Of a stretch of DNA of 64,000 nt, positions 42,829-51,687 are shown one piece after another. Source of the stretch: a virus; IMG/VR virus record IMGVR_UViG_3300012582_000004, positions 186,001 to 250,000 of that record; one strand, 5' to 3'. Position numbers and translations under genes: made by a program. Below the pieces are notes generated by a model. It made no database searches, was not told where the DNA came from, and saw only the letters and a list, made by a program, of their open reading frames with translations. Position 1 is the stretch's first letter. Every line of letters begins with the position of its first letter.

Positions 42829-43221
42829 ATGATAAAATTACTATCATATAGCACTATTGTTTTTAATGTTGCTATGACAATAATATCAATAACAAACATA
42901 TTTGTAGAAAATAATGTATTATCTTATATTATTACCATTGCATTACCAATTCAAATTGTATTAGCAGTATATTTTTTAATTATTACTATTAAAAATTATG
43001 TAAAAACTAAAAGGCAACACAAATTAATAAATTTTATAAATGAATATAAAATTAAAAAAGGTGATACTGTATACATAAATCCAAATGTGTTGAAAGAAAC
43101 AAACATTACTATATCATCTAATATTAATGGTGTAGAAATAGTATATGATAAATCAATACCAAGCTTTAAAGTAGAAACTTTATCAGAAAGAAGAAAGAAA
43201 CGTATTAATAATTTAGTATAA
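42829..43221 (+). CDS. Tagged membrane protein, 130 aa
   Basis: Two hydrophobic helices in the first 55 residues, then a soluble SH3-like part (KKGDTVYINPN) and the tag RRKKRINNLV. Confidence 0.6.
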   Translation: MIKLLSYSTIVFNVAMTIISITNIFVENNVLSYIITIALPIQIVLAVYFLIITIKNYVKTKRQHKLINFINEYKIKKGDTVYINPNVLKETNITISSNINGVEIVYDKSIPSFKVETLSERRKKRINNLV

Positions 43222-43409
43222 TGAAAAAAATTAAACAAATTACAATTGAAGTTTTAAAATGGATATTATTTATATTATTCATTTATAGTATATCTATATT
43301 AGCATCACCATTATTTCCATGGCTTCTACTAAGTAAAAAAGCCTGTGGTTATATGGAACGTATTTTAGATTGGTATGTTGGATTAGGATTTATGCCAAAA
43401 ATGCCATAA
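43221..43409 (+). CDS. Small membrane protein, 62 aa
   Basis: Hydrophobic segment at about 12-37 with WLLLSKKACG; no tag. Overlaps the previous stop by one base. Confidence 0.5.
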   Translation: MKKIKQITIEVLKWILFILFIYSISILASPLFPWLLLSKKACGYMERILDWYVGLGFMPKMP

Positions 43410-43413
43410 AAAT

Positions 43414-44034
43414 ATGCTAAGAGATTTCTTAAAAGAACCCGTCGTAAACAATAATGGTAAAATTCAACTTGATAAAGTAGAGAAGTTTATACAATTTAAC
43501 TTTGATACCAATGAGAAAATTGGGGGTGTATTCATAATTAATAATTTATTCATTGCATATTCTAAAAAAAATGGGTACAAATCAATTATAAATATTGTTA
43601 ACTCTATTCAGAGGTTTAGTAATAGTAATTTCCACTTAATTAATAGATTATATACTGAAATAGAAAGTGGAAATAAAATAACAGTAGATAGATTATCTAC
43701 TGACTATAGTGAGAAGTCTAAATTTATAGAAGATAGAAAAGATTTATGTAATGTTACTAAAATAGGTAGTTATAAAAAACATTTGATACATAGAAAGCAA
43801 TACTTCTACAAGTGTGTATTACAAAGACTTAAATATGTAAAAGTTAGTAGTGTTAATGAACCAATGCCACCAAAAGCGTATTTTATATCTGATAGCGAGG
43901 TATCAAATTATAAAAATATTGGGTTGGGTGGGTTTCTATATCAATCACCAACAAACAAACAAATATTTGTTGATGAAGAATTGAATATGGTATTTAAACG
44001 CGAAAGAAGACTTTCTATAATAAATGAATTATAA
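43414..44034 (+). CDS. C-terminally tagged protein, 206 aa
   Basis: Largest protein of this run; mixed alpha/beta, basic centre. Ends KRERRLSIINEL, a tag variant. No family recognised. Confidence 0.55.
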   Translation: MLRDFLKEPVVNNNGKIQLDKVEKFIQFNFDTNEKIGGVFIINNLFIAYSKKNGYKSIINIVNSIQRFSNSNFHLINRLYTEIESGNKITVDRLSTDYSEKSKFIEDRKDLCNVTKIGSYKKHLIHRKQYFYKCVLQRLKYVKVSSVNEPMPPKAYFISDSEVSNYKNIGLGGFLYQSPTNKQIFVDEELNMVFKRERRLSIINEL

Positions 44035-44354
44035 TGGATACAAATAGAGAAAATGTGATTAGACTCATTGAGTGCTTAGGGTTTATTAAAAGTCGATATT
44101 CTATGATAACCTCACCCGTTTCAAAAAAGAGTTTTTTATCTACATTTGCAGGTGATTCATGGGTTTTGAAATATGATGATGTTGAATATGAAATAAAAAT
44201 ATTTAATACTGGTATAAATTTAACTAATTATGAGACTGGTAAATTAGTTTTTTCTATTGTGAACTTAATTGATGATGATTATAATGTATTTTATAAAGAA
44301 TTAAGAAAGCATTTTAAAGTGTTGTTCAGAAAAAAAATTATTGAAGAAATTTAA
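44034..44354 (+). CDS. C-terminally tagged protein, 106 aa
   Basis: Acidic/beta-rich centre (WVLKYDDVEYEIKIFNTGINL), end LFRKKIIEEI. Overlaps its upstream neighbour by one base. Confidence 0.55.
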   Translation: MDTNRENVIRLIECLGFIKSRYSMITSPVSKKSFLSTFAGDSWVLKYDDVEYEIKIFNTGINLTNYETGKLVFSIVNLIDDDYNVFYKELRKHFKVLFRKKIIEEI

Positions 44355-44355
44355 T

Positions 44356-44589
44356 ATGGGAAATTTAATATTTAAAAGAGTTGGTGAAATGGTAGGTGTT
44401 TGTAAAAATGCCGAAATAATAGAAGTACTACAATATAATGTTGATGGTAATGGTGGATTTTTGTATATTGGTGATGGTGAGCATATAGGTATAGAATCAA
44501 AGGAAAATTTAAAAATTATGATAAATTATAAAAGACATTTCACTTGGGATAGTCGTAGTTATAAAATTGATAACTTATTAAAAGACTAA
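44356..44589 (+). CDS. C-terminally tagged protein, 77 aa
   Basis: The ATG at 44356, one nt after the previous stop, is preferred over an upstream TTG. Gly-rich centre; end SRSYKIDNLLKD is a tag variant. Confidence 0.55.
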   Translation: MGNLIFKRVGEMVGVCKNAEIIEVLQYNVDGNGGFLYIGDGEHIGIESKENLKIMINYKRHFTWDSRSYKIDNLLKD

Positions 44590-44810
44590 TGTGTGTGGCT
44601 TTACAAGGTGGCTGTTGTTATTGTAGTTTAGCTTTTACTAAAGGCATAGACTTTAGTAAAAAGTATAGAATATGGGAAGAGAAATCATTCTTTGGATTAT
44701 TTACATCCACTTATAATGAAATGAACATGTGTTATCAATGTATAGATAAATTTAAAGAAAAGTATTCCACTATAAATATTAGAAAGAGAAGAATTAAAAA
44801 GTTGTTGTAA
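44589..44810 (+). CDS. Tagged small zinc-finger-like protein, 73 aa
   Basis: CCYCSL (residues 9-14) and MCYQCIDKF (about 47-55) form a likely four-cysteine zinc site. Ends IRKRRIKKLL. Last gene of the run, convergent with the next. Confidence 0.6.
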   Translation: MCVALQGGCCYCSLAFTKGIDFSKKYRIWEEKSFFGLFTSTYNEMNMCYQCIDKFKEKYSTINIRKRRIKKLL

Positions 44811-45684
44811 TTTTATTTTTCTTTATAAACCTATTAACATCTCTCATAACAACATCATATATTGGTCCTTTTTTAAATATAAAATCATTTTTCCACGTTT
44901 TTAATTTTTTATTATAAACAGCAACAGTAGAATCATATAGGTTTAAATATATGTATCTCCCATCAGAAAAAGAATATTTATCATCATGATTCAAATATTC
45001 GGTTGAATATTTTAATTCATCAACAAATGATAAATCTTTTATAAGTTTACTATCTAAAGTAATAGCATTTCTACTATAATCATTTTCAATTAAATATGTT
45101 ATAAATTCTTTTTTAACTTCATTTAGATATGGTTTGTAGATAATTCCAACTTTATAATCATCTGCTCTAAATTTAACATAAAATGAATAGAAATCCTTAT
45201 CATGTATTAAATTATTCCATATACTTTTAACCTCATTTGAGGCATCACCTTCAGATGAAATATAATGGAATTTCTTTGCTACATATTTGTAAATATAATT
45301 ACCTAAATTAATACCCTTTAAAAAAGTAGGAATGCCTGCAAAATGAATTCTATTAAAGTTAATCCATTCTATTGTAATATAAAAATATGGGTCGTCTGAA
45401 TTTTCATCACGATCATCACGAACGTAATACAATTTTTTATACATTTTTATTAATTCTTTATACTGTGTCATAATATCACCAGTAAAAAATAATATCTCCT
45501 TTCTATCATTATACTCAAATTCTAACTTATTACTTTGCATAAGCTTTTGAAGTTTTTCTTTAAACTTATTCAAATTGCTATAAAAAGCATTTTTTTGTGT
45601 ATTATAGTTATTAAATTTACCTAATGTTATATTATCAGATGATTTAAATTCTCTCTCTAAAATCAATTTTTTGATATATTTCAT
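44794..45684 (-). CDS. Leader-bearing paralog of the 529-aa protein, 296 aa
   Basis: The ATG at 45684 gives MKYIKKLILEREF, a leader with I-L-E; an upstream TTG would add six residues. RIHFAGIPTFLKGINLGNYIYKY..IWNNLI parallels the GNAT-like part of the 29231 protein. No tag. Confidence 0.55.
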   Translation of the reverse strand: MKYIKKLILEREFKSSDNITLGKFNNYNTQKNAFYSNLNKFKEKLQKLMQSNKLEFEYNDRKEILFFTGDIMTQYKELIKMYKKLYYVRDDRDENSDDPYFYITIEWINFNRIHFAGIPTFLKGINLGNYIYKYVAKKFHYISSEGDASNEVKSIWNNLIHDKDFYSFYVKFRADDYKVGIIYKPYLNEVKKEFITYLIENDYSRNAITLDSKLIKDLSFVDELKYSTEYLNHDDKYSFSDGRYIYLNLYDSTVAVYNKKLKTWKNDFIFKKGPIYDVVMRDVNRFIKKNKITTTF

Positions 45685-45709
45685 AAAAAGTGAATTAGTC
45701 AATTTTTAT

Positions 45710-45718
45710 TATATATTA
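45710..45718 (-). promoter_or_regulatory. Class C (putative late) promoter box
   Basis: TAATATATA, about 25 nt before the ATG at 45684; next to a rightward class B promoter. Confidence 0.45.
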
Positions 45719-45723
45719 ATTTG

Positions 45724-45752
45724 AAACTTATTGATTTTGAAACTATATAATA
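45724..45752 (+). promoter_or_regulatory. Class B promoter, leaderless position
   Basis: AAACTTATT, 13 bp, TATAATA; TATAAT is 4 nt from the ATG at 45756. Confidence 0.6.
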
Positions 45753-45755
45753 AAT

Positions 45756-46148
45756 ATGAAGGATTTGGTAAAATTAGATATAGTATTTGAAAACTGTGAT
45801 TTTATTACAATAGAGAAAGATAATATACACAATTTCTTTATTACAGACATTACAGAGAGAATATCATTGGTATCAAATGCTTTACTGGTATATAAAAAAG
45901 CAGGTACATGTCATCTAACATTGAAATGGGATAATGTTAAAAACTTTTTTATGCAGTTTGTCGATGATTCTAAAACATTAGAAAATAGAATAAAAATTAA
46001 GGATATAACTAATTACCATTTACATCTTACTGATGGCTCTGAATTAGTAATATATGTTCCATGGGAGGGTGGTGATTATACAAATTCTAAGGAAATCCAC
46101 GAAGAAGTATTACAAAATGATAGAGAATTTTTTACAATAAACCATTAA
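45756..46148 (+). CDS. Hypothetical protein, 130 aa
   Basis: Beta-rich protein with VPWEGGDYTNSKEIHE near the end. No tag. Not recognised. Confidence 0.5.
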   Translation: MKDLVKLDIVFENCDFITIEKDNIHNFFITDITERISLVSNALLVYKKAGTCHLTLKWDNVKNFFMQFVDDSKTLENRIKIKDITNYHLHLTDGSELVIYVPWEGGDYTNSKEIHEEVLQNDREFFTINH

Positions 46149-46244
46149 CTTATTGTAAATCAGACAGTTATGTAATGTAATAATTACCTTAGAATATTTC
46201 TTATTTTAATTTTTTTTAATTATATTTATGCCTAATTAAAAAAT

Positions 46245-46484
46245 ATGGTAGCTAAATTTAGAAATTATAAAACATTAACACAGGCTGAATTATCTTTATT
46301 TTTATTTAACATATATTATAGATGTATGTTTAAAATACAAAACATAAAGATTGTATCAAATGAATCACATGTTCGCAGAGAATTTCGTGGTGATAGATAT
46401 GTAGTTTATTCTAAATTTACAACACAAGAAGAATTTGACAATTTGAAGAAAAAAATTAAAGAATTAAGAGCGAAGAAAAAATGA
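46245..46484 (+). CDS. Small basic protein, 79 aa
   Basis: Lys/Arg-rich and aromatic, with a basic helical tail (DNLKKKIKELRAKKK). Possibly nucleic-acid-binding. Overlaps the next gene by 4 nt. Confidence 0.5.
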   Translation: MVAKFRNYKTLTQAELSLFLFNIYYRCMFKIQNIKIVSNESHVRREFRGDRYVVYSKFTTQEEFDNLKKKIKELRAKKK

Positions 46485-46657
46485 CACAGACACTTACGTT
46501 TGCTCAATGGTTTGCTAAAGCAAAATTAATATTAGTATCTAAATATGAATGGGATGCTGAAGATATTATGGCATCCATTGATTCGTTGGAAGACTATTAT
46601 AATGCTGGTTATACCGTTGTGGATGCAATAACAGATGACAGAACATATTGGAATTAA
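46481..46657 (+). CDS. Hypothetical acidic protein, 58 aa
   Basis: ATGA overlap with the previous stop. Product starts MTQTLTFAQWFAKAKLIL and is acidic with three Trp. The overlap and composition support it. Convergent with a leader-bearing gene. Confidence 0.5.
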   Translation: MTQTLTFAQWFAKAKLILVSKYEWDAEDIMASIDSLEDYYNAGYTVVDAITDDRTYWN

Positions 46658-46902
46658 GACTTAGATTTCCTTTTATTCATTAAGCCCTTAATGAACTCTT
46701 TAACATCATCCTGACAATCTGTGGTGGGTAAAAAGGCATAACCTCTTACACGACTTGACCATTTAACTAAACCAATAACAGAGCCATCTTTGATTACATT
46801 ATAAGTATCTGTCTTAGCAGATTCCTTTTTAGGTTGTTTCTCAAACTTAATACCATCCTTAGCAGATTCCAATAAACTAAATAATGCAAAATGTAATATC
46901 AT
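46654..46902 (-). CDS. Leader-bearing protein (FSLLESA), 82 aa
   Basis: N-terminus LHFALFSLLESAKDG has L-L-E followed by small residues, like a T4 prohead-protease site. The remaining 65 residues include VIGLVKWSSRVRGYAFLP. Class C box 4 nt before the ATG. Confidence 0.5.
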   Translation of the reverse strand: MILHFALFSLLESAKDGIKFEKQPKKESAKTDTYNVIKDGSVIGLVKWSSRVRGYAFLPTTDCQDDVKEFIKGLMNKRKSKS

Positions 46903-46906
46903 AATC

Positions 46907-46915
46907 TATATATTA
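46907..46915 (-). promoter_or_regulatory. Class C (putative late) promoter box
   Basis: TAATATATA, 4 nt, ATG of the 82-aa gene. Confidence 0.55.
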
Positions 46916-46929
46916 GATTGGTAGATACT

Positions 46930-46958
46930 AAACTTTTTACTTTTTAGATTCTATAATA
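46930..46958 (+). promoter_or_regulatory. Class B promoter
   Basis: AAACTTTTT, 13 bp, TATAATA, 17 bp before the next ATG. Confidence 0.65.
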
Positions 46959-46975
46959 CAAAAGTCTTAAAATAA

Positions 46976-47512
46976 ATGATTGAGATTAAATCTTACCAAA
47001 TAGATGGAATAATTCGCAACTGGACTTCTGTTGCAGTTCAATTAGGAGCAATAGATATTCCTAACTGGTGTCTATGTTTAGAACAATCGTGTATATATTA
47101 TACAAATTATATTCAAGCCAATGTTACGAGAACTAATAACATTCCATTAGTTGCTTCTATATTAAGCAAACTAATTAAGAATGATATTCAGATTAGACAT
47201 AATTATGATACAATCGTAAAGAGAAATTTTACTATCAATAATATTAATACTAATATTACATATGAGGAATATTTATTATCCATTAAAGAAACGCATTATT
47301 ATAGCTATAAAATAGAAAAAGATATTGAAGTAGAACAAATATATAAAATTGAAAATGCATATTCACACTTAGCTAATGAATTTATAAATGATATTAAAGT
47401 TAAAGCTAATGGTAGAAATATGTTAACATTTAATCTAATTGATTCTATAGAAATTTCTGAAATAGATGGATTTAACACAGTTGAAATGAAATGTACTTAT
47501 GGATTTGTTTAA
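46976..47512 (+). CDS. Family F protein, copy 1 (178 aa)
   Basis: Paralog of the 59726 protein: both have NW/KWT near residue 15-20, a C-x-x-E-Q-A/S segment, SKLIKNDIQIRHNYD, ANGR and the end KCTYGFV. No tag. Unknown function. Confidence 0.6.
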   Translation: MIEIKSYQIDGIIRNWTSVAVQLGAIDIPNWCLCLEQSCIYYTNYIQANVTRTNNIPLVASILSKLIKNDIQIRHNYDTIVKRNFTINNINTNITYEEYLLSIKETHYYSYKIEKDIEVEQIYKIENAYSHLANEFINDIKVKANGRNMLTFNLIDSIEISEIDGFNTVEMKCTYGFV

Positions 47513-47717
47513 ATATTTAAATATGGAAAATTCAAAATCTCAAAAGAAATTAAATAGAATCAAAAGTAAATGTACTAATATGTATAGAGTAAATCTATTA
47601 CGTAAGTATCAGATAACTCAATTTAATCTTTTGATTAGAAAATTATTAAGTGAAGGTAGAATAACTAAAGAAGAAGTTAATTTCTACATTAAAAATAAAA
47701 ATGATATTATAATATGA
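47499..47717 (+). CDS. Hypothetical basic protein, 64-72 aa
   Basis: Overlaps the previous gene by 14 nt; an internal ATG (47523, MENSKS) would give 64 aa without overlap. Lys/Arg-rich helical. Confidence 0.45.
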   Translation: MDLFKYLNMENSKSQKKLNRIKSKCTNMYRVNLLRKYQITQFNLLIRKLLSEGRITKEEVNFYIKNKNDIII

Positions 47718-47759
47718 AAAAGTTAATTAACTGTGCTATTAAAGATTTTATTTAAAAAT

Positions 47760-47788
47760 AAACTTTTTGCTTTTTAGATCATATAATA
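47760..47788 (+). promoter_or_regulatory. Class B promoter
   Basis: AAACTTTTT, 13 bp, TATAATA; nearly identical over 25 bp to the element at 46930. Confidence 0.65.
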
Positions 47789-47825
47789 GTATATGATTAC
47801 AAAAACATTCTATAAATAATAAAAA

Positions 47826-48080
47826 ATGGCTATATACAGATTAGGATTTACACAGATTAAATCAATACAAGGAAATACATTCATATATAAAATTCTTATT
47901 AAGAATGAATTCGAAAAAAATTATGAAATTGAGTATTTATCATTAATACGTATTTATGGTGAACAAGATGCGGTTTTAGAAATACACAAAAATCAAACAA
48001 CATTAATTTCCAAAGATAGAGTATTTGACATCCACAATAAAGAGGTGACATGGTTCAAAAAAATATGGTCAGGATTATAA
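47826..48080 (+). CDS. Hypothetical protein, 84 aa
   Basis: Beta-rich; ends FKKIWSGL. No tag. Unknown. Confidence 0.5.
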   Translation: MAIYRLGFTQIKSIQGNTFIYKILIKNEFEKNYEIEYLSLIRIYGEQDAVLEIHKNQTTLISKDRVFDIHNKEVTWFKKIWSGL

Positions 48081-48090
48081 ATTGAACATT

Positions 48091-48378
48091 ATGGATTCTA
48101 ATTTACATAATATTTTAAATAGAATTGGATTCGAAAAAGTTTATACATATTCAGAAAATTTTGTAAATACTGTTTATAAATACAAACTCTATTGTCTTAG
48201 TGTATATGTTTATAGCAACAGTGAAATTTATTATAACTTTTATATTGATGAACATCTTTATTTTATTGATGATAATAATACTATATTATTTGGAGATAAT
48301 AGAAATAGTCTATTAAAAATATTATTAAGCGAATTTAAAGTAGAATTAAGAAAAAGTAGAATAGAAGAACTACTTTAA
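48091..48378 (+). CDS. C-terminally tagged protein, 95 aa
   Basis: ATG at 48091 chosen over an upstream TTG. Tyr-rich beta domain, then LRKSRIEELL at the end. Confidence 0.55.
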   Translation: MDSNLHNILNRIGFEKVYTYSENFVNTVYKYKLYCLSVYVYSNSEIYYNFYIDEHLYFIDDNNTILFGDNRNSLLKILLSEFKVELRKSRIEELL

Positions 48379-48391
48379 TATGTATTCTATT

Positions 48392-48706
48392 CTATAGTAC
48401 ACATAATTCTTTAATTAAGGTGTCTAATTTTTTAATTCTAATAAATGTTCTAATTTCTTTAAAATTAGCATTTTTTGTAATAAAAGTTCTAACGTTAGTA
48501 ATTTTGTATTCACCATCATAAGTTTTTGTTATAATAAACTCGTGGAAAGAATGGTATGTATATTCTCTATCACTACCATAAAATTTAGCAGTTTGTTTAT
48601 CAATACCTAGAGAATCTAATTCGCTCACATTAATTATATTCTCTATTTTTACTAAGTTTGAAAATAATTCTAAATATATACAACATGGAATTAAAGAAGA
48701 TAACAA
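48392..48706 (-). CDS. Weakly tagged protein, start uncertain (up to 104 aa)
   Basis: Related to the 51684 protein (L-D/E-S-L-G..., RTFIRIKKLDTLI). Its only in-frame start is a TTG inside the divergent hydrolase gene, so the 5' end may be eroded or use a non-standard start. Ends with a tag-like helix plus KELCVL. Confidence 0.4.
   Translation of the reverse strand: MLSSLIPCCIYLELFSNLVKIENIINVSELDSLGIDKQTAKFYGSDREYTYHSFHEFIITKTYDGEYKITNVRTFITKNANFKEIRTFIRIKKLDTLIKELCVL
48671..48680 (+). promoter_or_regulatory. Class C (putative late) promoter box
   Basis: TAAATATATA, 4 nt, ATG of the glycoside hydrolase. Confidence 0.55.
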
Positions 48707-50544
48707 TTACAAAAGATATGATCATATCATTGGTAAATAGTGATGGTGATGCTATGAAAATGTTTGATAATAATATTAGTACCAATTGGTTTCCTGGTTG
48801 GAATGATATATATTATCCAGCATCAATAATTATTGATTTAAAAGGTAGTTTTTCTATAAAAAAAATAAGATTATTTGATGGTGAAGCTACACCACAATTA
48901 AAAATATTAGCTGGTATAGATGATGTTTTTAATACAAAAGAGCTTCTAAATATAAATTTAGATAAATATAATCAATGGAGAGAATTTAATGTAGATGTTA
49001 TTGTAAAATATTTAATAATTCAGCTTCCAAAAACTAAAACATTTTCGGCAAATGAGATAGAGTTCTATAGTGATAGTGGTGTTTTAAATGATATAATAGA
49101 GTCAAAATTTAAATTACAAGATAATGTTAATGGTATTTTTGGTGTTAATTCATTTCACTGGGTTGATAGTAGTTTATTAGAACCCTTTAAGTATATAAGA
49201 GAATATCAGTATTGGGAATGGATGGAAAATACTAAAGGTAAATATACTTTTGAGCCTACTAGGTCGGGTGCTGGTAATTTTGATACGCATTATCAAAAAA
49301 TGAAAGATGATGGTTTTGTAGTTGTACCGTGTATTAATCAATCTCCAAAGTGGTTTAATGTTAATAATGATGCTTCTTTTAATAAAGATTGGAAACCCAT
49401 TTTACCTGGTTCGGATTCATTAAGCCCATCATCATATATTGACTTTGCTAAATTTTTATTTCAATTAAGTGCTAGATATGGTACTGAAATTGTTAGTGAT
49501 AGTTTACTTGATATTGATAGTATTCCTTTTTGGACTGGATCACCTAAAAATACCAAAAAAACTGGTCTAAATTTATTACAATATATAGAAGTTTGGAATG
49601 AACCCGATAAAACATGGAAGGGTGCTCAAGCATACTTCTCACCATTTGAATTTGCTGCTATGATGTCTGCTTGCTATGATGGACACTGTGGTACATTAGG
49701 TCCCAATGTGGGGATTAAAACGGCCAATCCTAATATGAAAGTAGTGATGGGTGGTTTAGCTAGATTATCTATTGATTATATTAAAGCAATGGACTTATGG
49801 TTTAAAACATATAGAACAGATAAGATATTCGCATCAGATGTAATTAACTTTCATCACTATTCTAATTCTATTGATATACAACAATATAATAATACAAATT
49901 CTTTTGGTATATCACCAGAAGAAGATGATATTTGTGGAAAAATGATAGAATTAAAAACTTATATTAATACTAATTATACAGACAAAGAAATGTGGCTTTC
50001 TGAATATGGATATGATACAAATAATTCATCTCAAAGAGTGCCAGATAACACAAATACAATGAATAATAAAGAAGTTATTCAAGCATCATGGTTAACAAGA
50101 ACTATGTTATCATTAATGAAATCTAATATTGATAAATCTTTTTTATACATGATTTATGATGAAAGTATTAATGATAAAGGATTATATTCTATGTCAGGTG
50201 TTGTAAAAGATAAGTCACTAAATTTTGATAAAAAAATAGCTTGGGATTATATCAATAATTTATTTAAAGCACTTTATAATAGTAAATTAGATACTTATAA
50301 TGATGATTTAAATGGTAATATAAATTATGTTTTTAAAAATAACGATTCATATAATAGTATCTACTTTAATAGAAATAATAATTCTGATATAAAGTATTAT
50401 ATTTCTAATAGTTCTGATATTACAATTGTAAAAGGTAATGAACAACCAGTTAAAATAATTAGTAATGATTTAAACAAATATATAAAAATGATAAATTTTA
50501 ATATAGATGAAATACCATTAATTATAACATCTTATAAAAAATAA
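48685..50544 (+). CDS. Glycoside hydrolase (clan GH-A) with discoidin-like domain; depolymerase candidate
   Basis: Residues 1 to about 125 look like an F5/8-type C (discoidin) carbohydrate-binding domain (MFDNNISTNWFPGW, IIIDLKGSFSIKKIRLFDG). The catalytic part has YIEVWNEPDKTW (acid/base E306) and MWLSEYGYDT (nucleophile E440), typical of clan A hydrolases such as GH39-like enzymes. A C-terminal beta domain follows. The late-type promoter suggests a virion enzyme that cuts host surface polysaccharide. Confidence 0.75.
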   Translation: MELKKITITKDMIISLVNSDGDAMKMFDNNISTNWFPGWNDIYYPASIIIDLKGSFSIKKIRLFDGEATPQLKILAGIDDVFNTKELLNINLDKYNQWREFNVDVIVKYLIIQLPKTKTFSANEIEFYSDSGVLNDIIESKFKLQDNVNGIFGVNSFHWVDSSLLEPFKYIREYQYWEWMENTKGKYTFEPTRSGAGNFDTHYQKMKDDGFVVVPCINQSPKWFNVNNDASFNKDWKPILPGSDSLSPSSYIDFAKFLFQLSARYGTEIVSDSLLDIDSIPFWTGSPKNTKKTGLNLLQYIEVWNEPDKTWKGAQAYFSPFEFAAMMSACYDGHCGTLGPNVGIKTANPNMKVVMGGLARLSIDYIKAMDLWFKTYRTDKIFASDVINFHHYSNSIDIQQYNNTNSFGISPEEDDICGKMIELKTYINTNYTDKEMWLSEYGYDTNNSSQRVPDNTNTMNNKEVIQASWLTRTMLSLMKSNIDKSFLYMIYDESINDKGLYSMSGVVKDKSLNFDKKIAWDYINNLFKALYNSKLDTYNDDLNGNINYVFKNNDSYNSIYFNRNNNSDIKYYISNSSDITIVKGNEQPVKIISNDLNKYIKMINFNIDEIPLIITSYKK

Positions 50545-50551
50545 AAACAAA

Positions 50552-50938
50552 ATGAAGTATTTAAAATTATACGAAGATTTTTCAGATGAATGGGATGATG
50601 AACCAGAAGAAGATGATACTGATGTAGAAACATGTTTTAACTATAATGATGATGAAAAGACTCTTGGTGTAGATATAAAAAGTCTAAAAGCTTATTTCGA
50701 AGAAAAGGGTATTAATATCGTATATTCTATTTTTGATATGACAGATTATGATTATGGTATTCATTGTGAGTATGAACTTAAAATATCCATAGAATTTAAT
50801 AATATAGTAAACTATCTCCCACAAAAACAATCATTAATAGATGACTTTCGAAGATTGCCTTTTGTAGAAATCACTGATGGGAATAAGTACTTCTTTATTG
50901 TTAAATTTAAAGAAGGTATATTCGTTGAGGAAAATTAA
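50552..50938 (+). CDS. Leader-bearing protein (MKYLKLYEDF), 128 aa
   Basis: Leader with L-Y-E, acidic spacer, small alpha/beta body. 7 nt after the hydrolase, so both share the late-type promoter. Confidence 0.55.
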   Translation: MKYLKLYEDFSDEWDDEPEEDDTDVETCFNYNDDEKTLGVDIKSLKAYFEEKGINIVYSIFDMTDYDYGIHCEYELKISIEFNNIVNYLPQKQSLIDDFRRLPFVEITDGNKYFFIVKFKEGIFVEEN

Positions 50939-50966
50939 AATATAAAATATGAAACATTTAGTAAAA

Positions 50967-50983
50967 ATCATATATTATATGAT
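50967..50983. promoter_or_regulatory. Perfect 17-bp palindrome abutting a start codon
   Basis: ATCATATA, one central T, TATATGAT, ending one base before the ATG at 50984. It may be an operator or an RNA hairpin masking the start. Confidence 0.35.
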
Positions 50984-51331
50984 ATGGATTTTGAAACTAA
51001 AAGTAATTCCAATTCTGATAGACTCGAAAAGGAGAGAAAAATAAAAGAAGAATTTAATACATTATTAAAAGAAAATAAGTTAACTTATATTGATGAATTT
51101 ATTTATGGTTTTGATAATGAACAATATTCTACTACAACTTACTATTTTAAAAATAATGATGTAGATACTATATTCAAACACATATTATATCACAAAAAAA
51201 ATAAAGTGATAATTAATTATACAACACTATATGTAATATGGTATTATAATGAAGATTTAGCCTTACGTTTAAAGACTTTAATGTATAAAATCATAAATCG
51301 TAGAAAAATTTGTGATGAATTATCTGTATAA
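50984..51331 (+). CDS. C-terminally tagged protein, 115 aa
   Basis: Charged N-terminal helix, Tyr-rich centre, end INRRKICDELSV, a tag variant with two extra residues. Confidence 0.55.
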   Translation: MDFETKSNSNSDRLEKERKIKEEFNTLLKENKLTYIDEFIYGFDNEQYSTTTYYFKNNDVDTIFKHILYHKKNKVIINYTTLYVIWYYNEDLALRLKTLMYKIINRRKICDELSV

Positions 51332-51337
51332 TTTAGT

Positions 51338-51409
51338 CTATTGAAATAAATCTAACCTCTGTTCAAAAAACGATTTCTGTTCTAATTCTAAATATTCCAA
51401 CTTACTCAT
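51338..51409 (-). CDS. Possible small protein, 23 aa
   Basis: Its ATG overlaps the upstream stop (ATGA). Product MSKLEYLELEQKSFFEQRLD is helical. Overlap is the only support. Confidence 0.35.
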   Translation of the reverse strand: MSKLEYLELEQKSFFEQRLDLFQ

Positions 51410-51687
51410 TCTATTATACCTTTAATTTTATGTTGTCTAATTATATCCTTAAACTCTTCATTTAAGAATTCATATACTTTTGAAGAAGTTTTATTCCATA
51501 GTAAACATCTATCATCTTTAAATATCTGAAATCTGGTATTTACTTTTATTTCTGAATCCTCTCTAAACAATGGTGAACTTATTATTAAAATAAGATAATC
51601 TTTATATCTATACGATATAGCATCCGTATTTTCGGTTCTATAATAAACGAAACCAATAATATTCATAAGCTTCTTAACATTACTCAT
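51406..51687 (-). CDS. C-terminally tagged protein, 93 aa
   Basis: SYRYKDYLILIISSPL recalls the 33670 protein. End IIRQHKIKGIIE is a tag variant. Overlaps both neighbours by 4 nt. Confidence 0.55.
   Translation of the reverse strand: MSNVKKLMNIIGFVYYRTENTDAISYRYKDYLILIISSPLFREDSEIKVNTRFQIFKDDRCLLWNKTSSKVYEFLNEEFKDIIRQHKIKGIIE

Noticed and set aside
50949-51044. 31-aa frame starting MKHLVKII, like a leader
   Set aside because: It overlaps the better supported gene at 50984 in another frame and turns hydrophobic without an L-x-E site.
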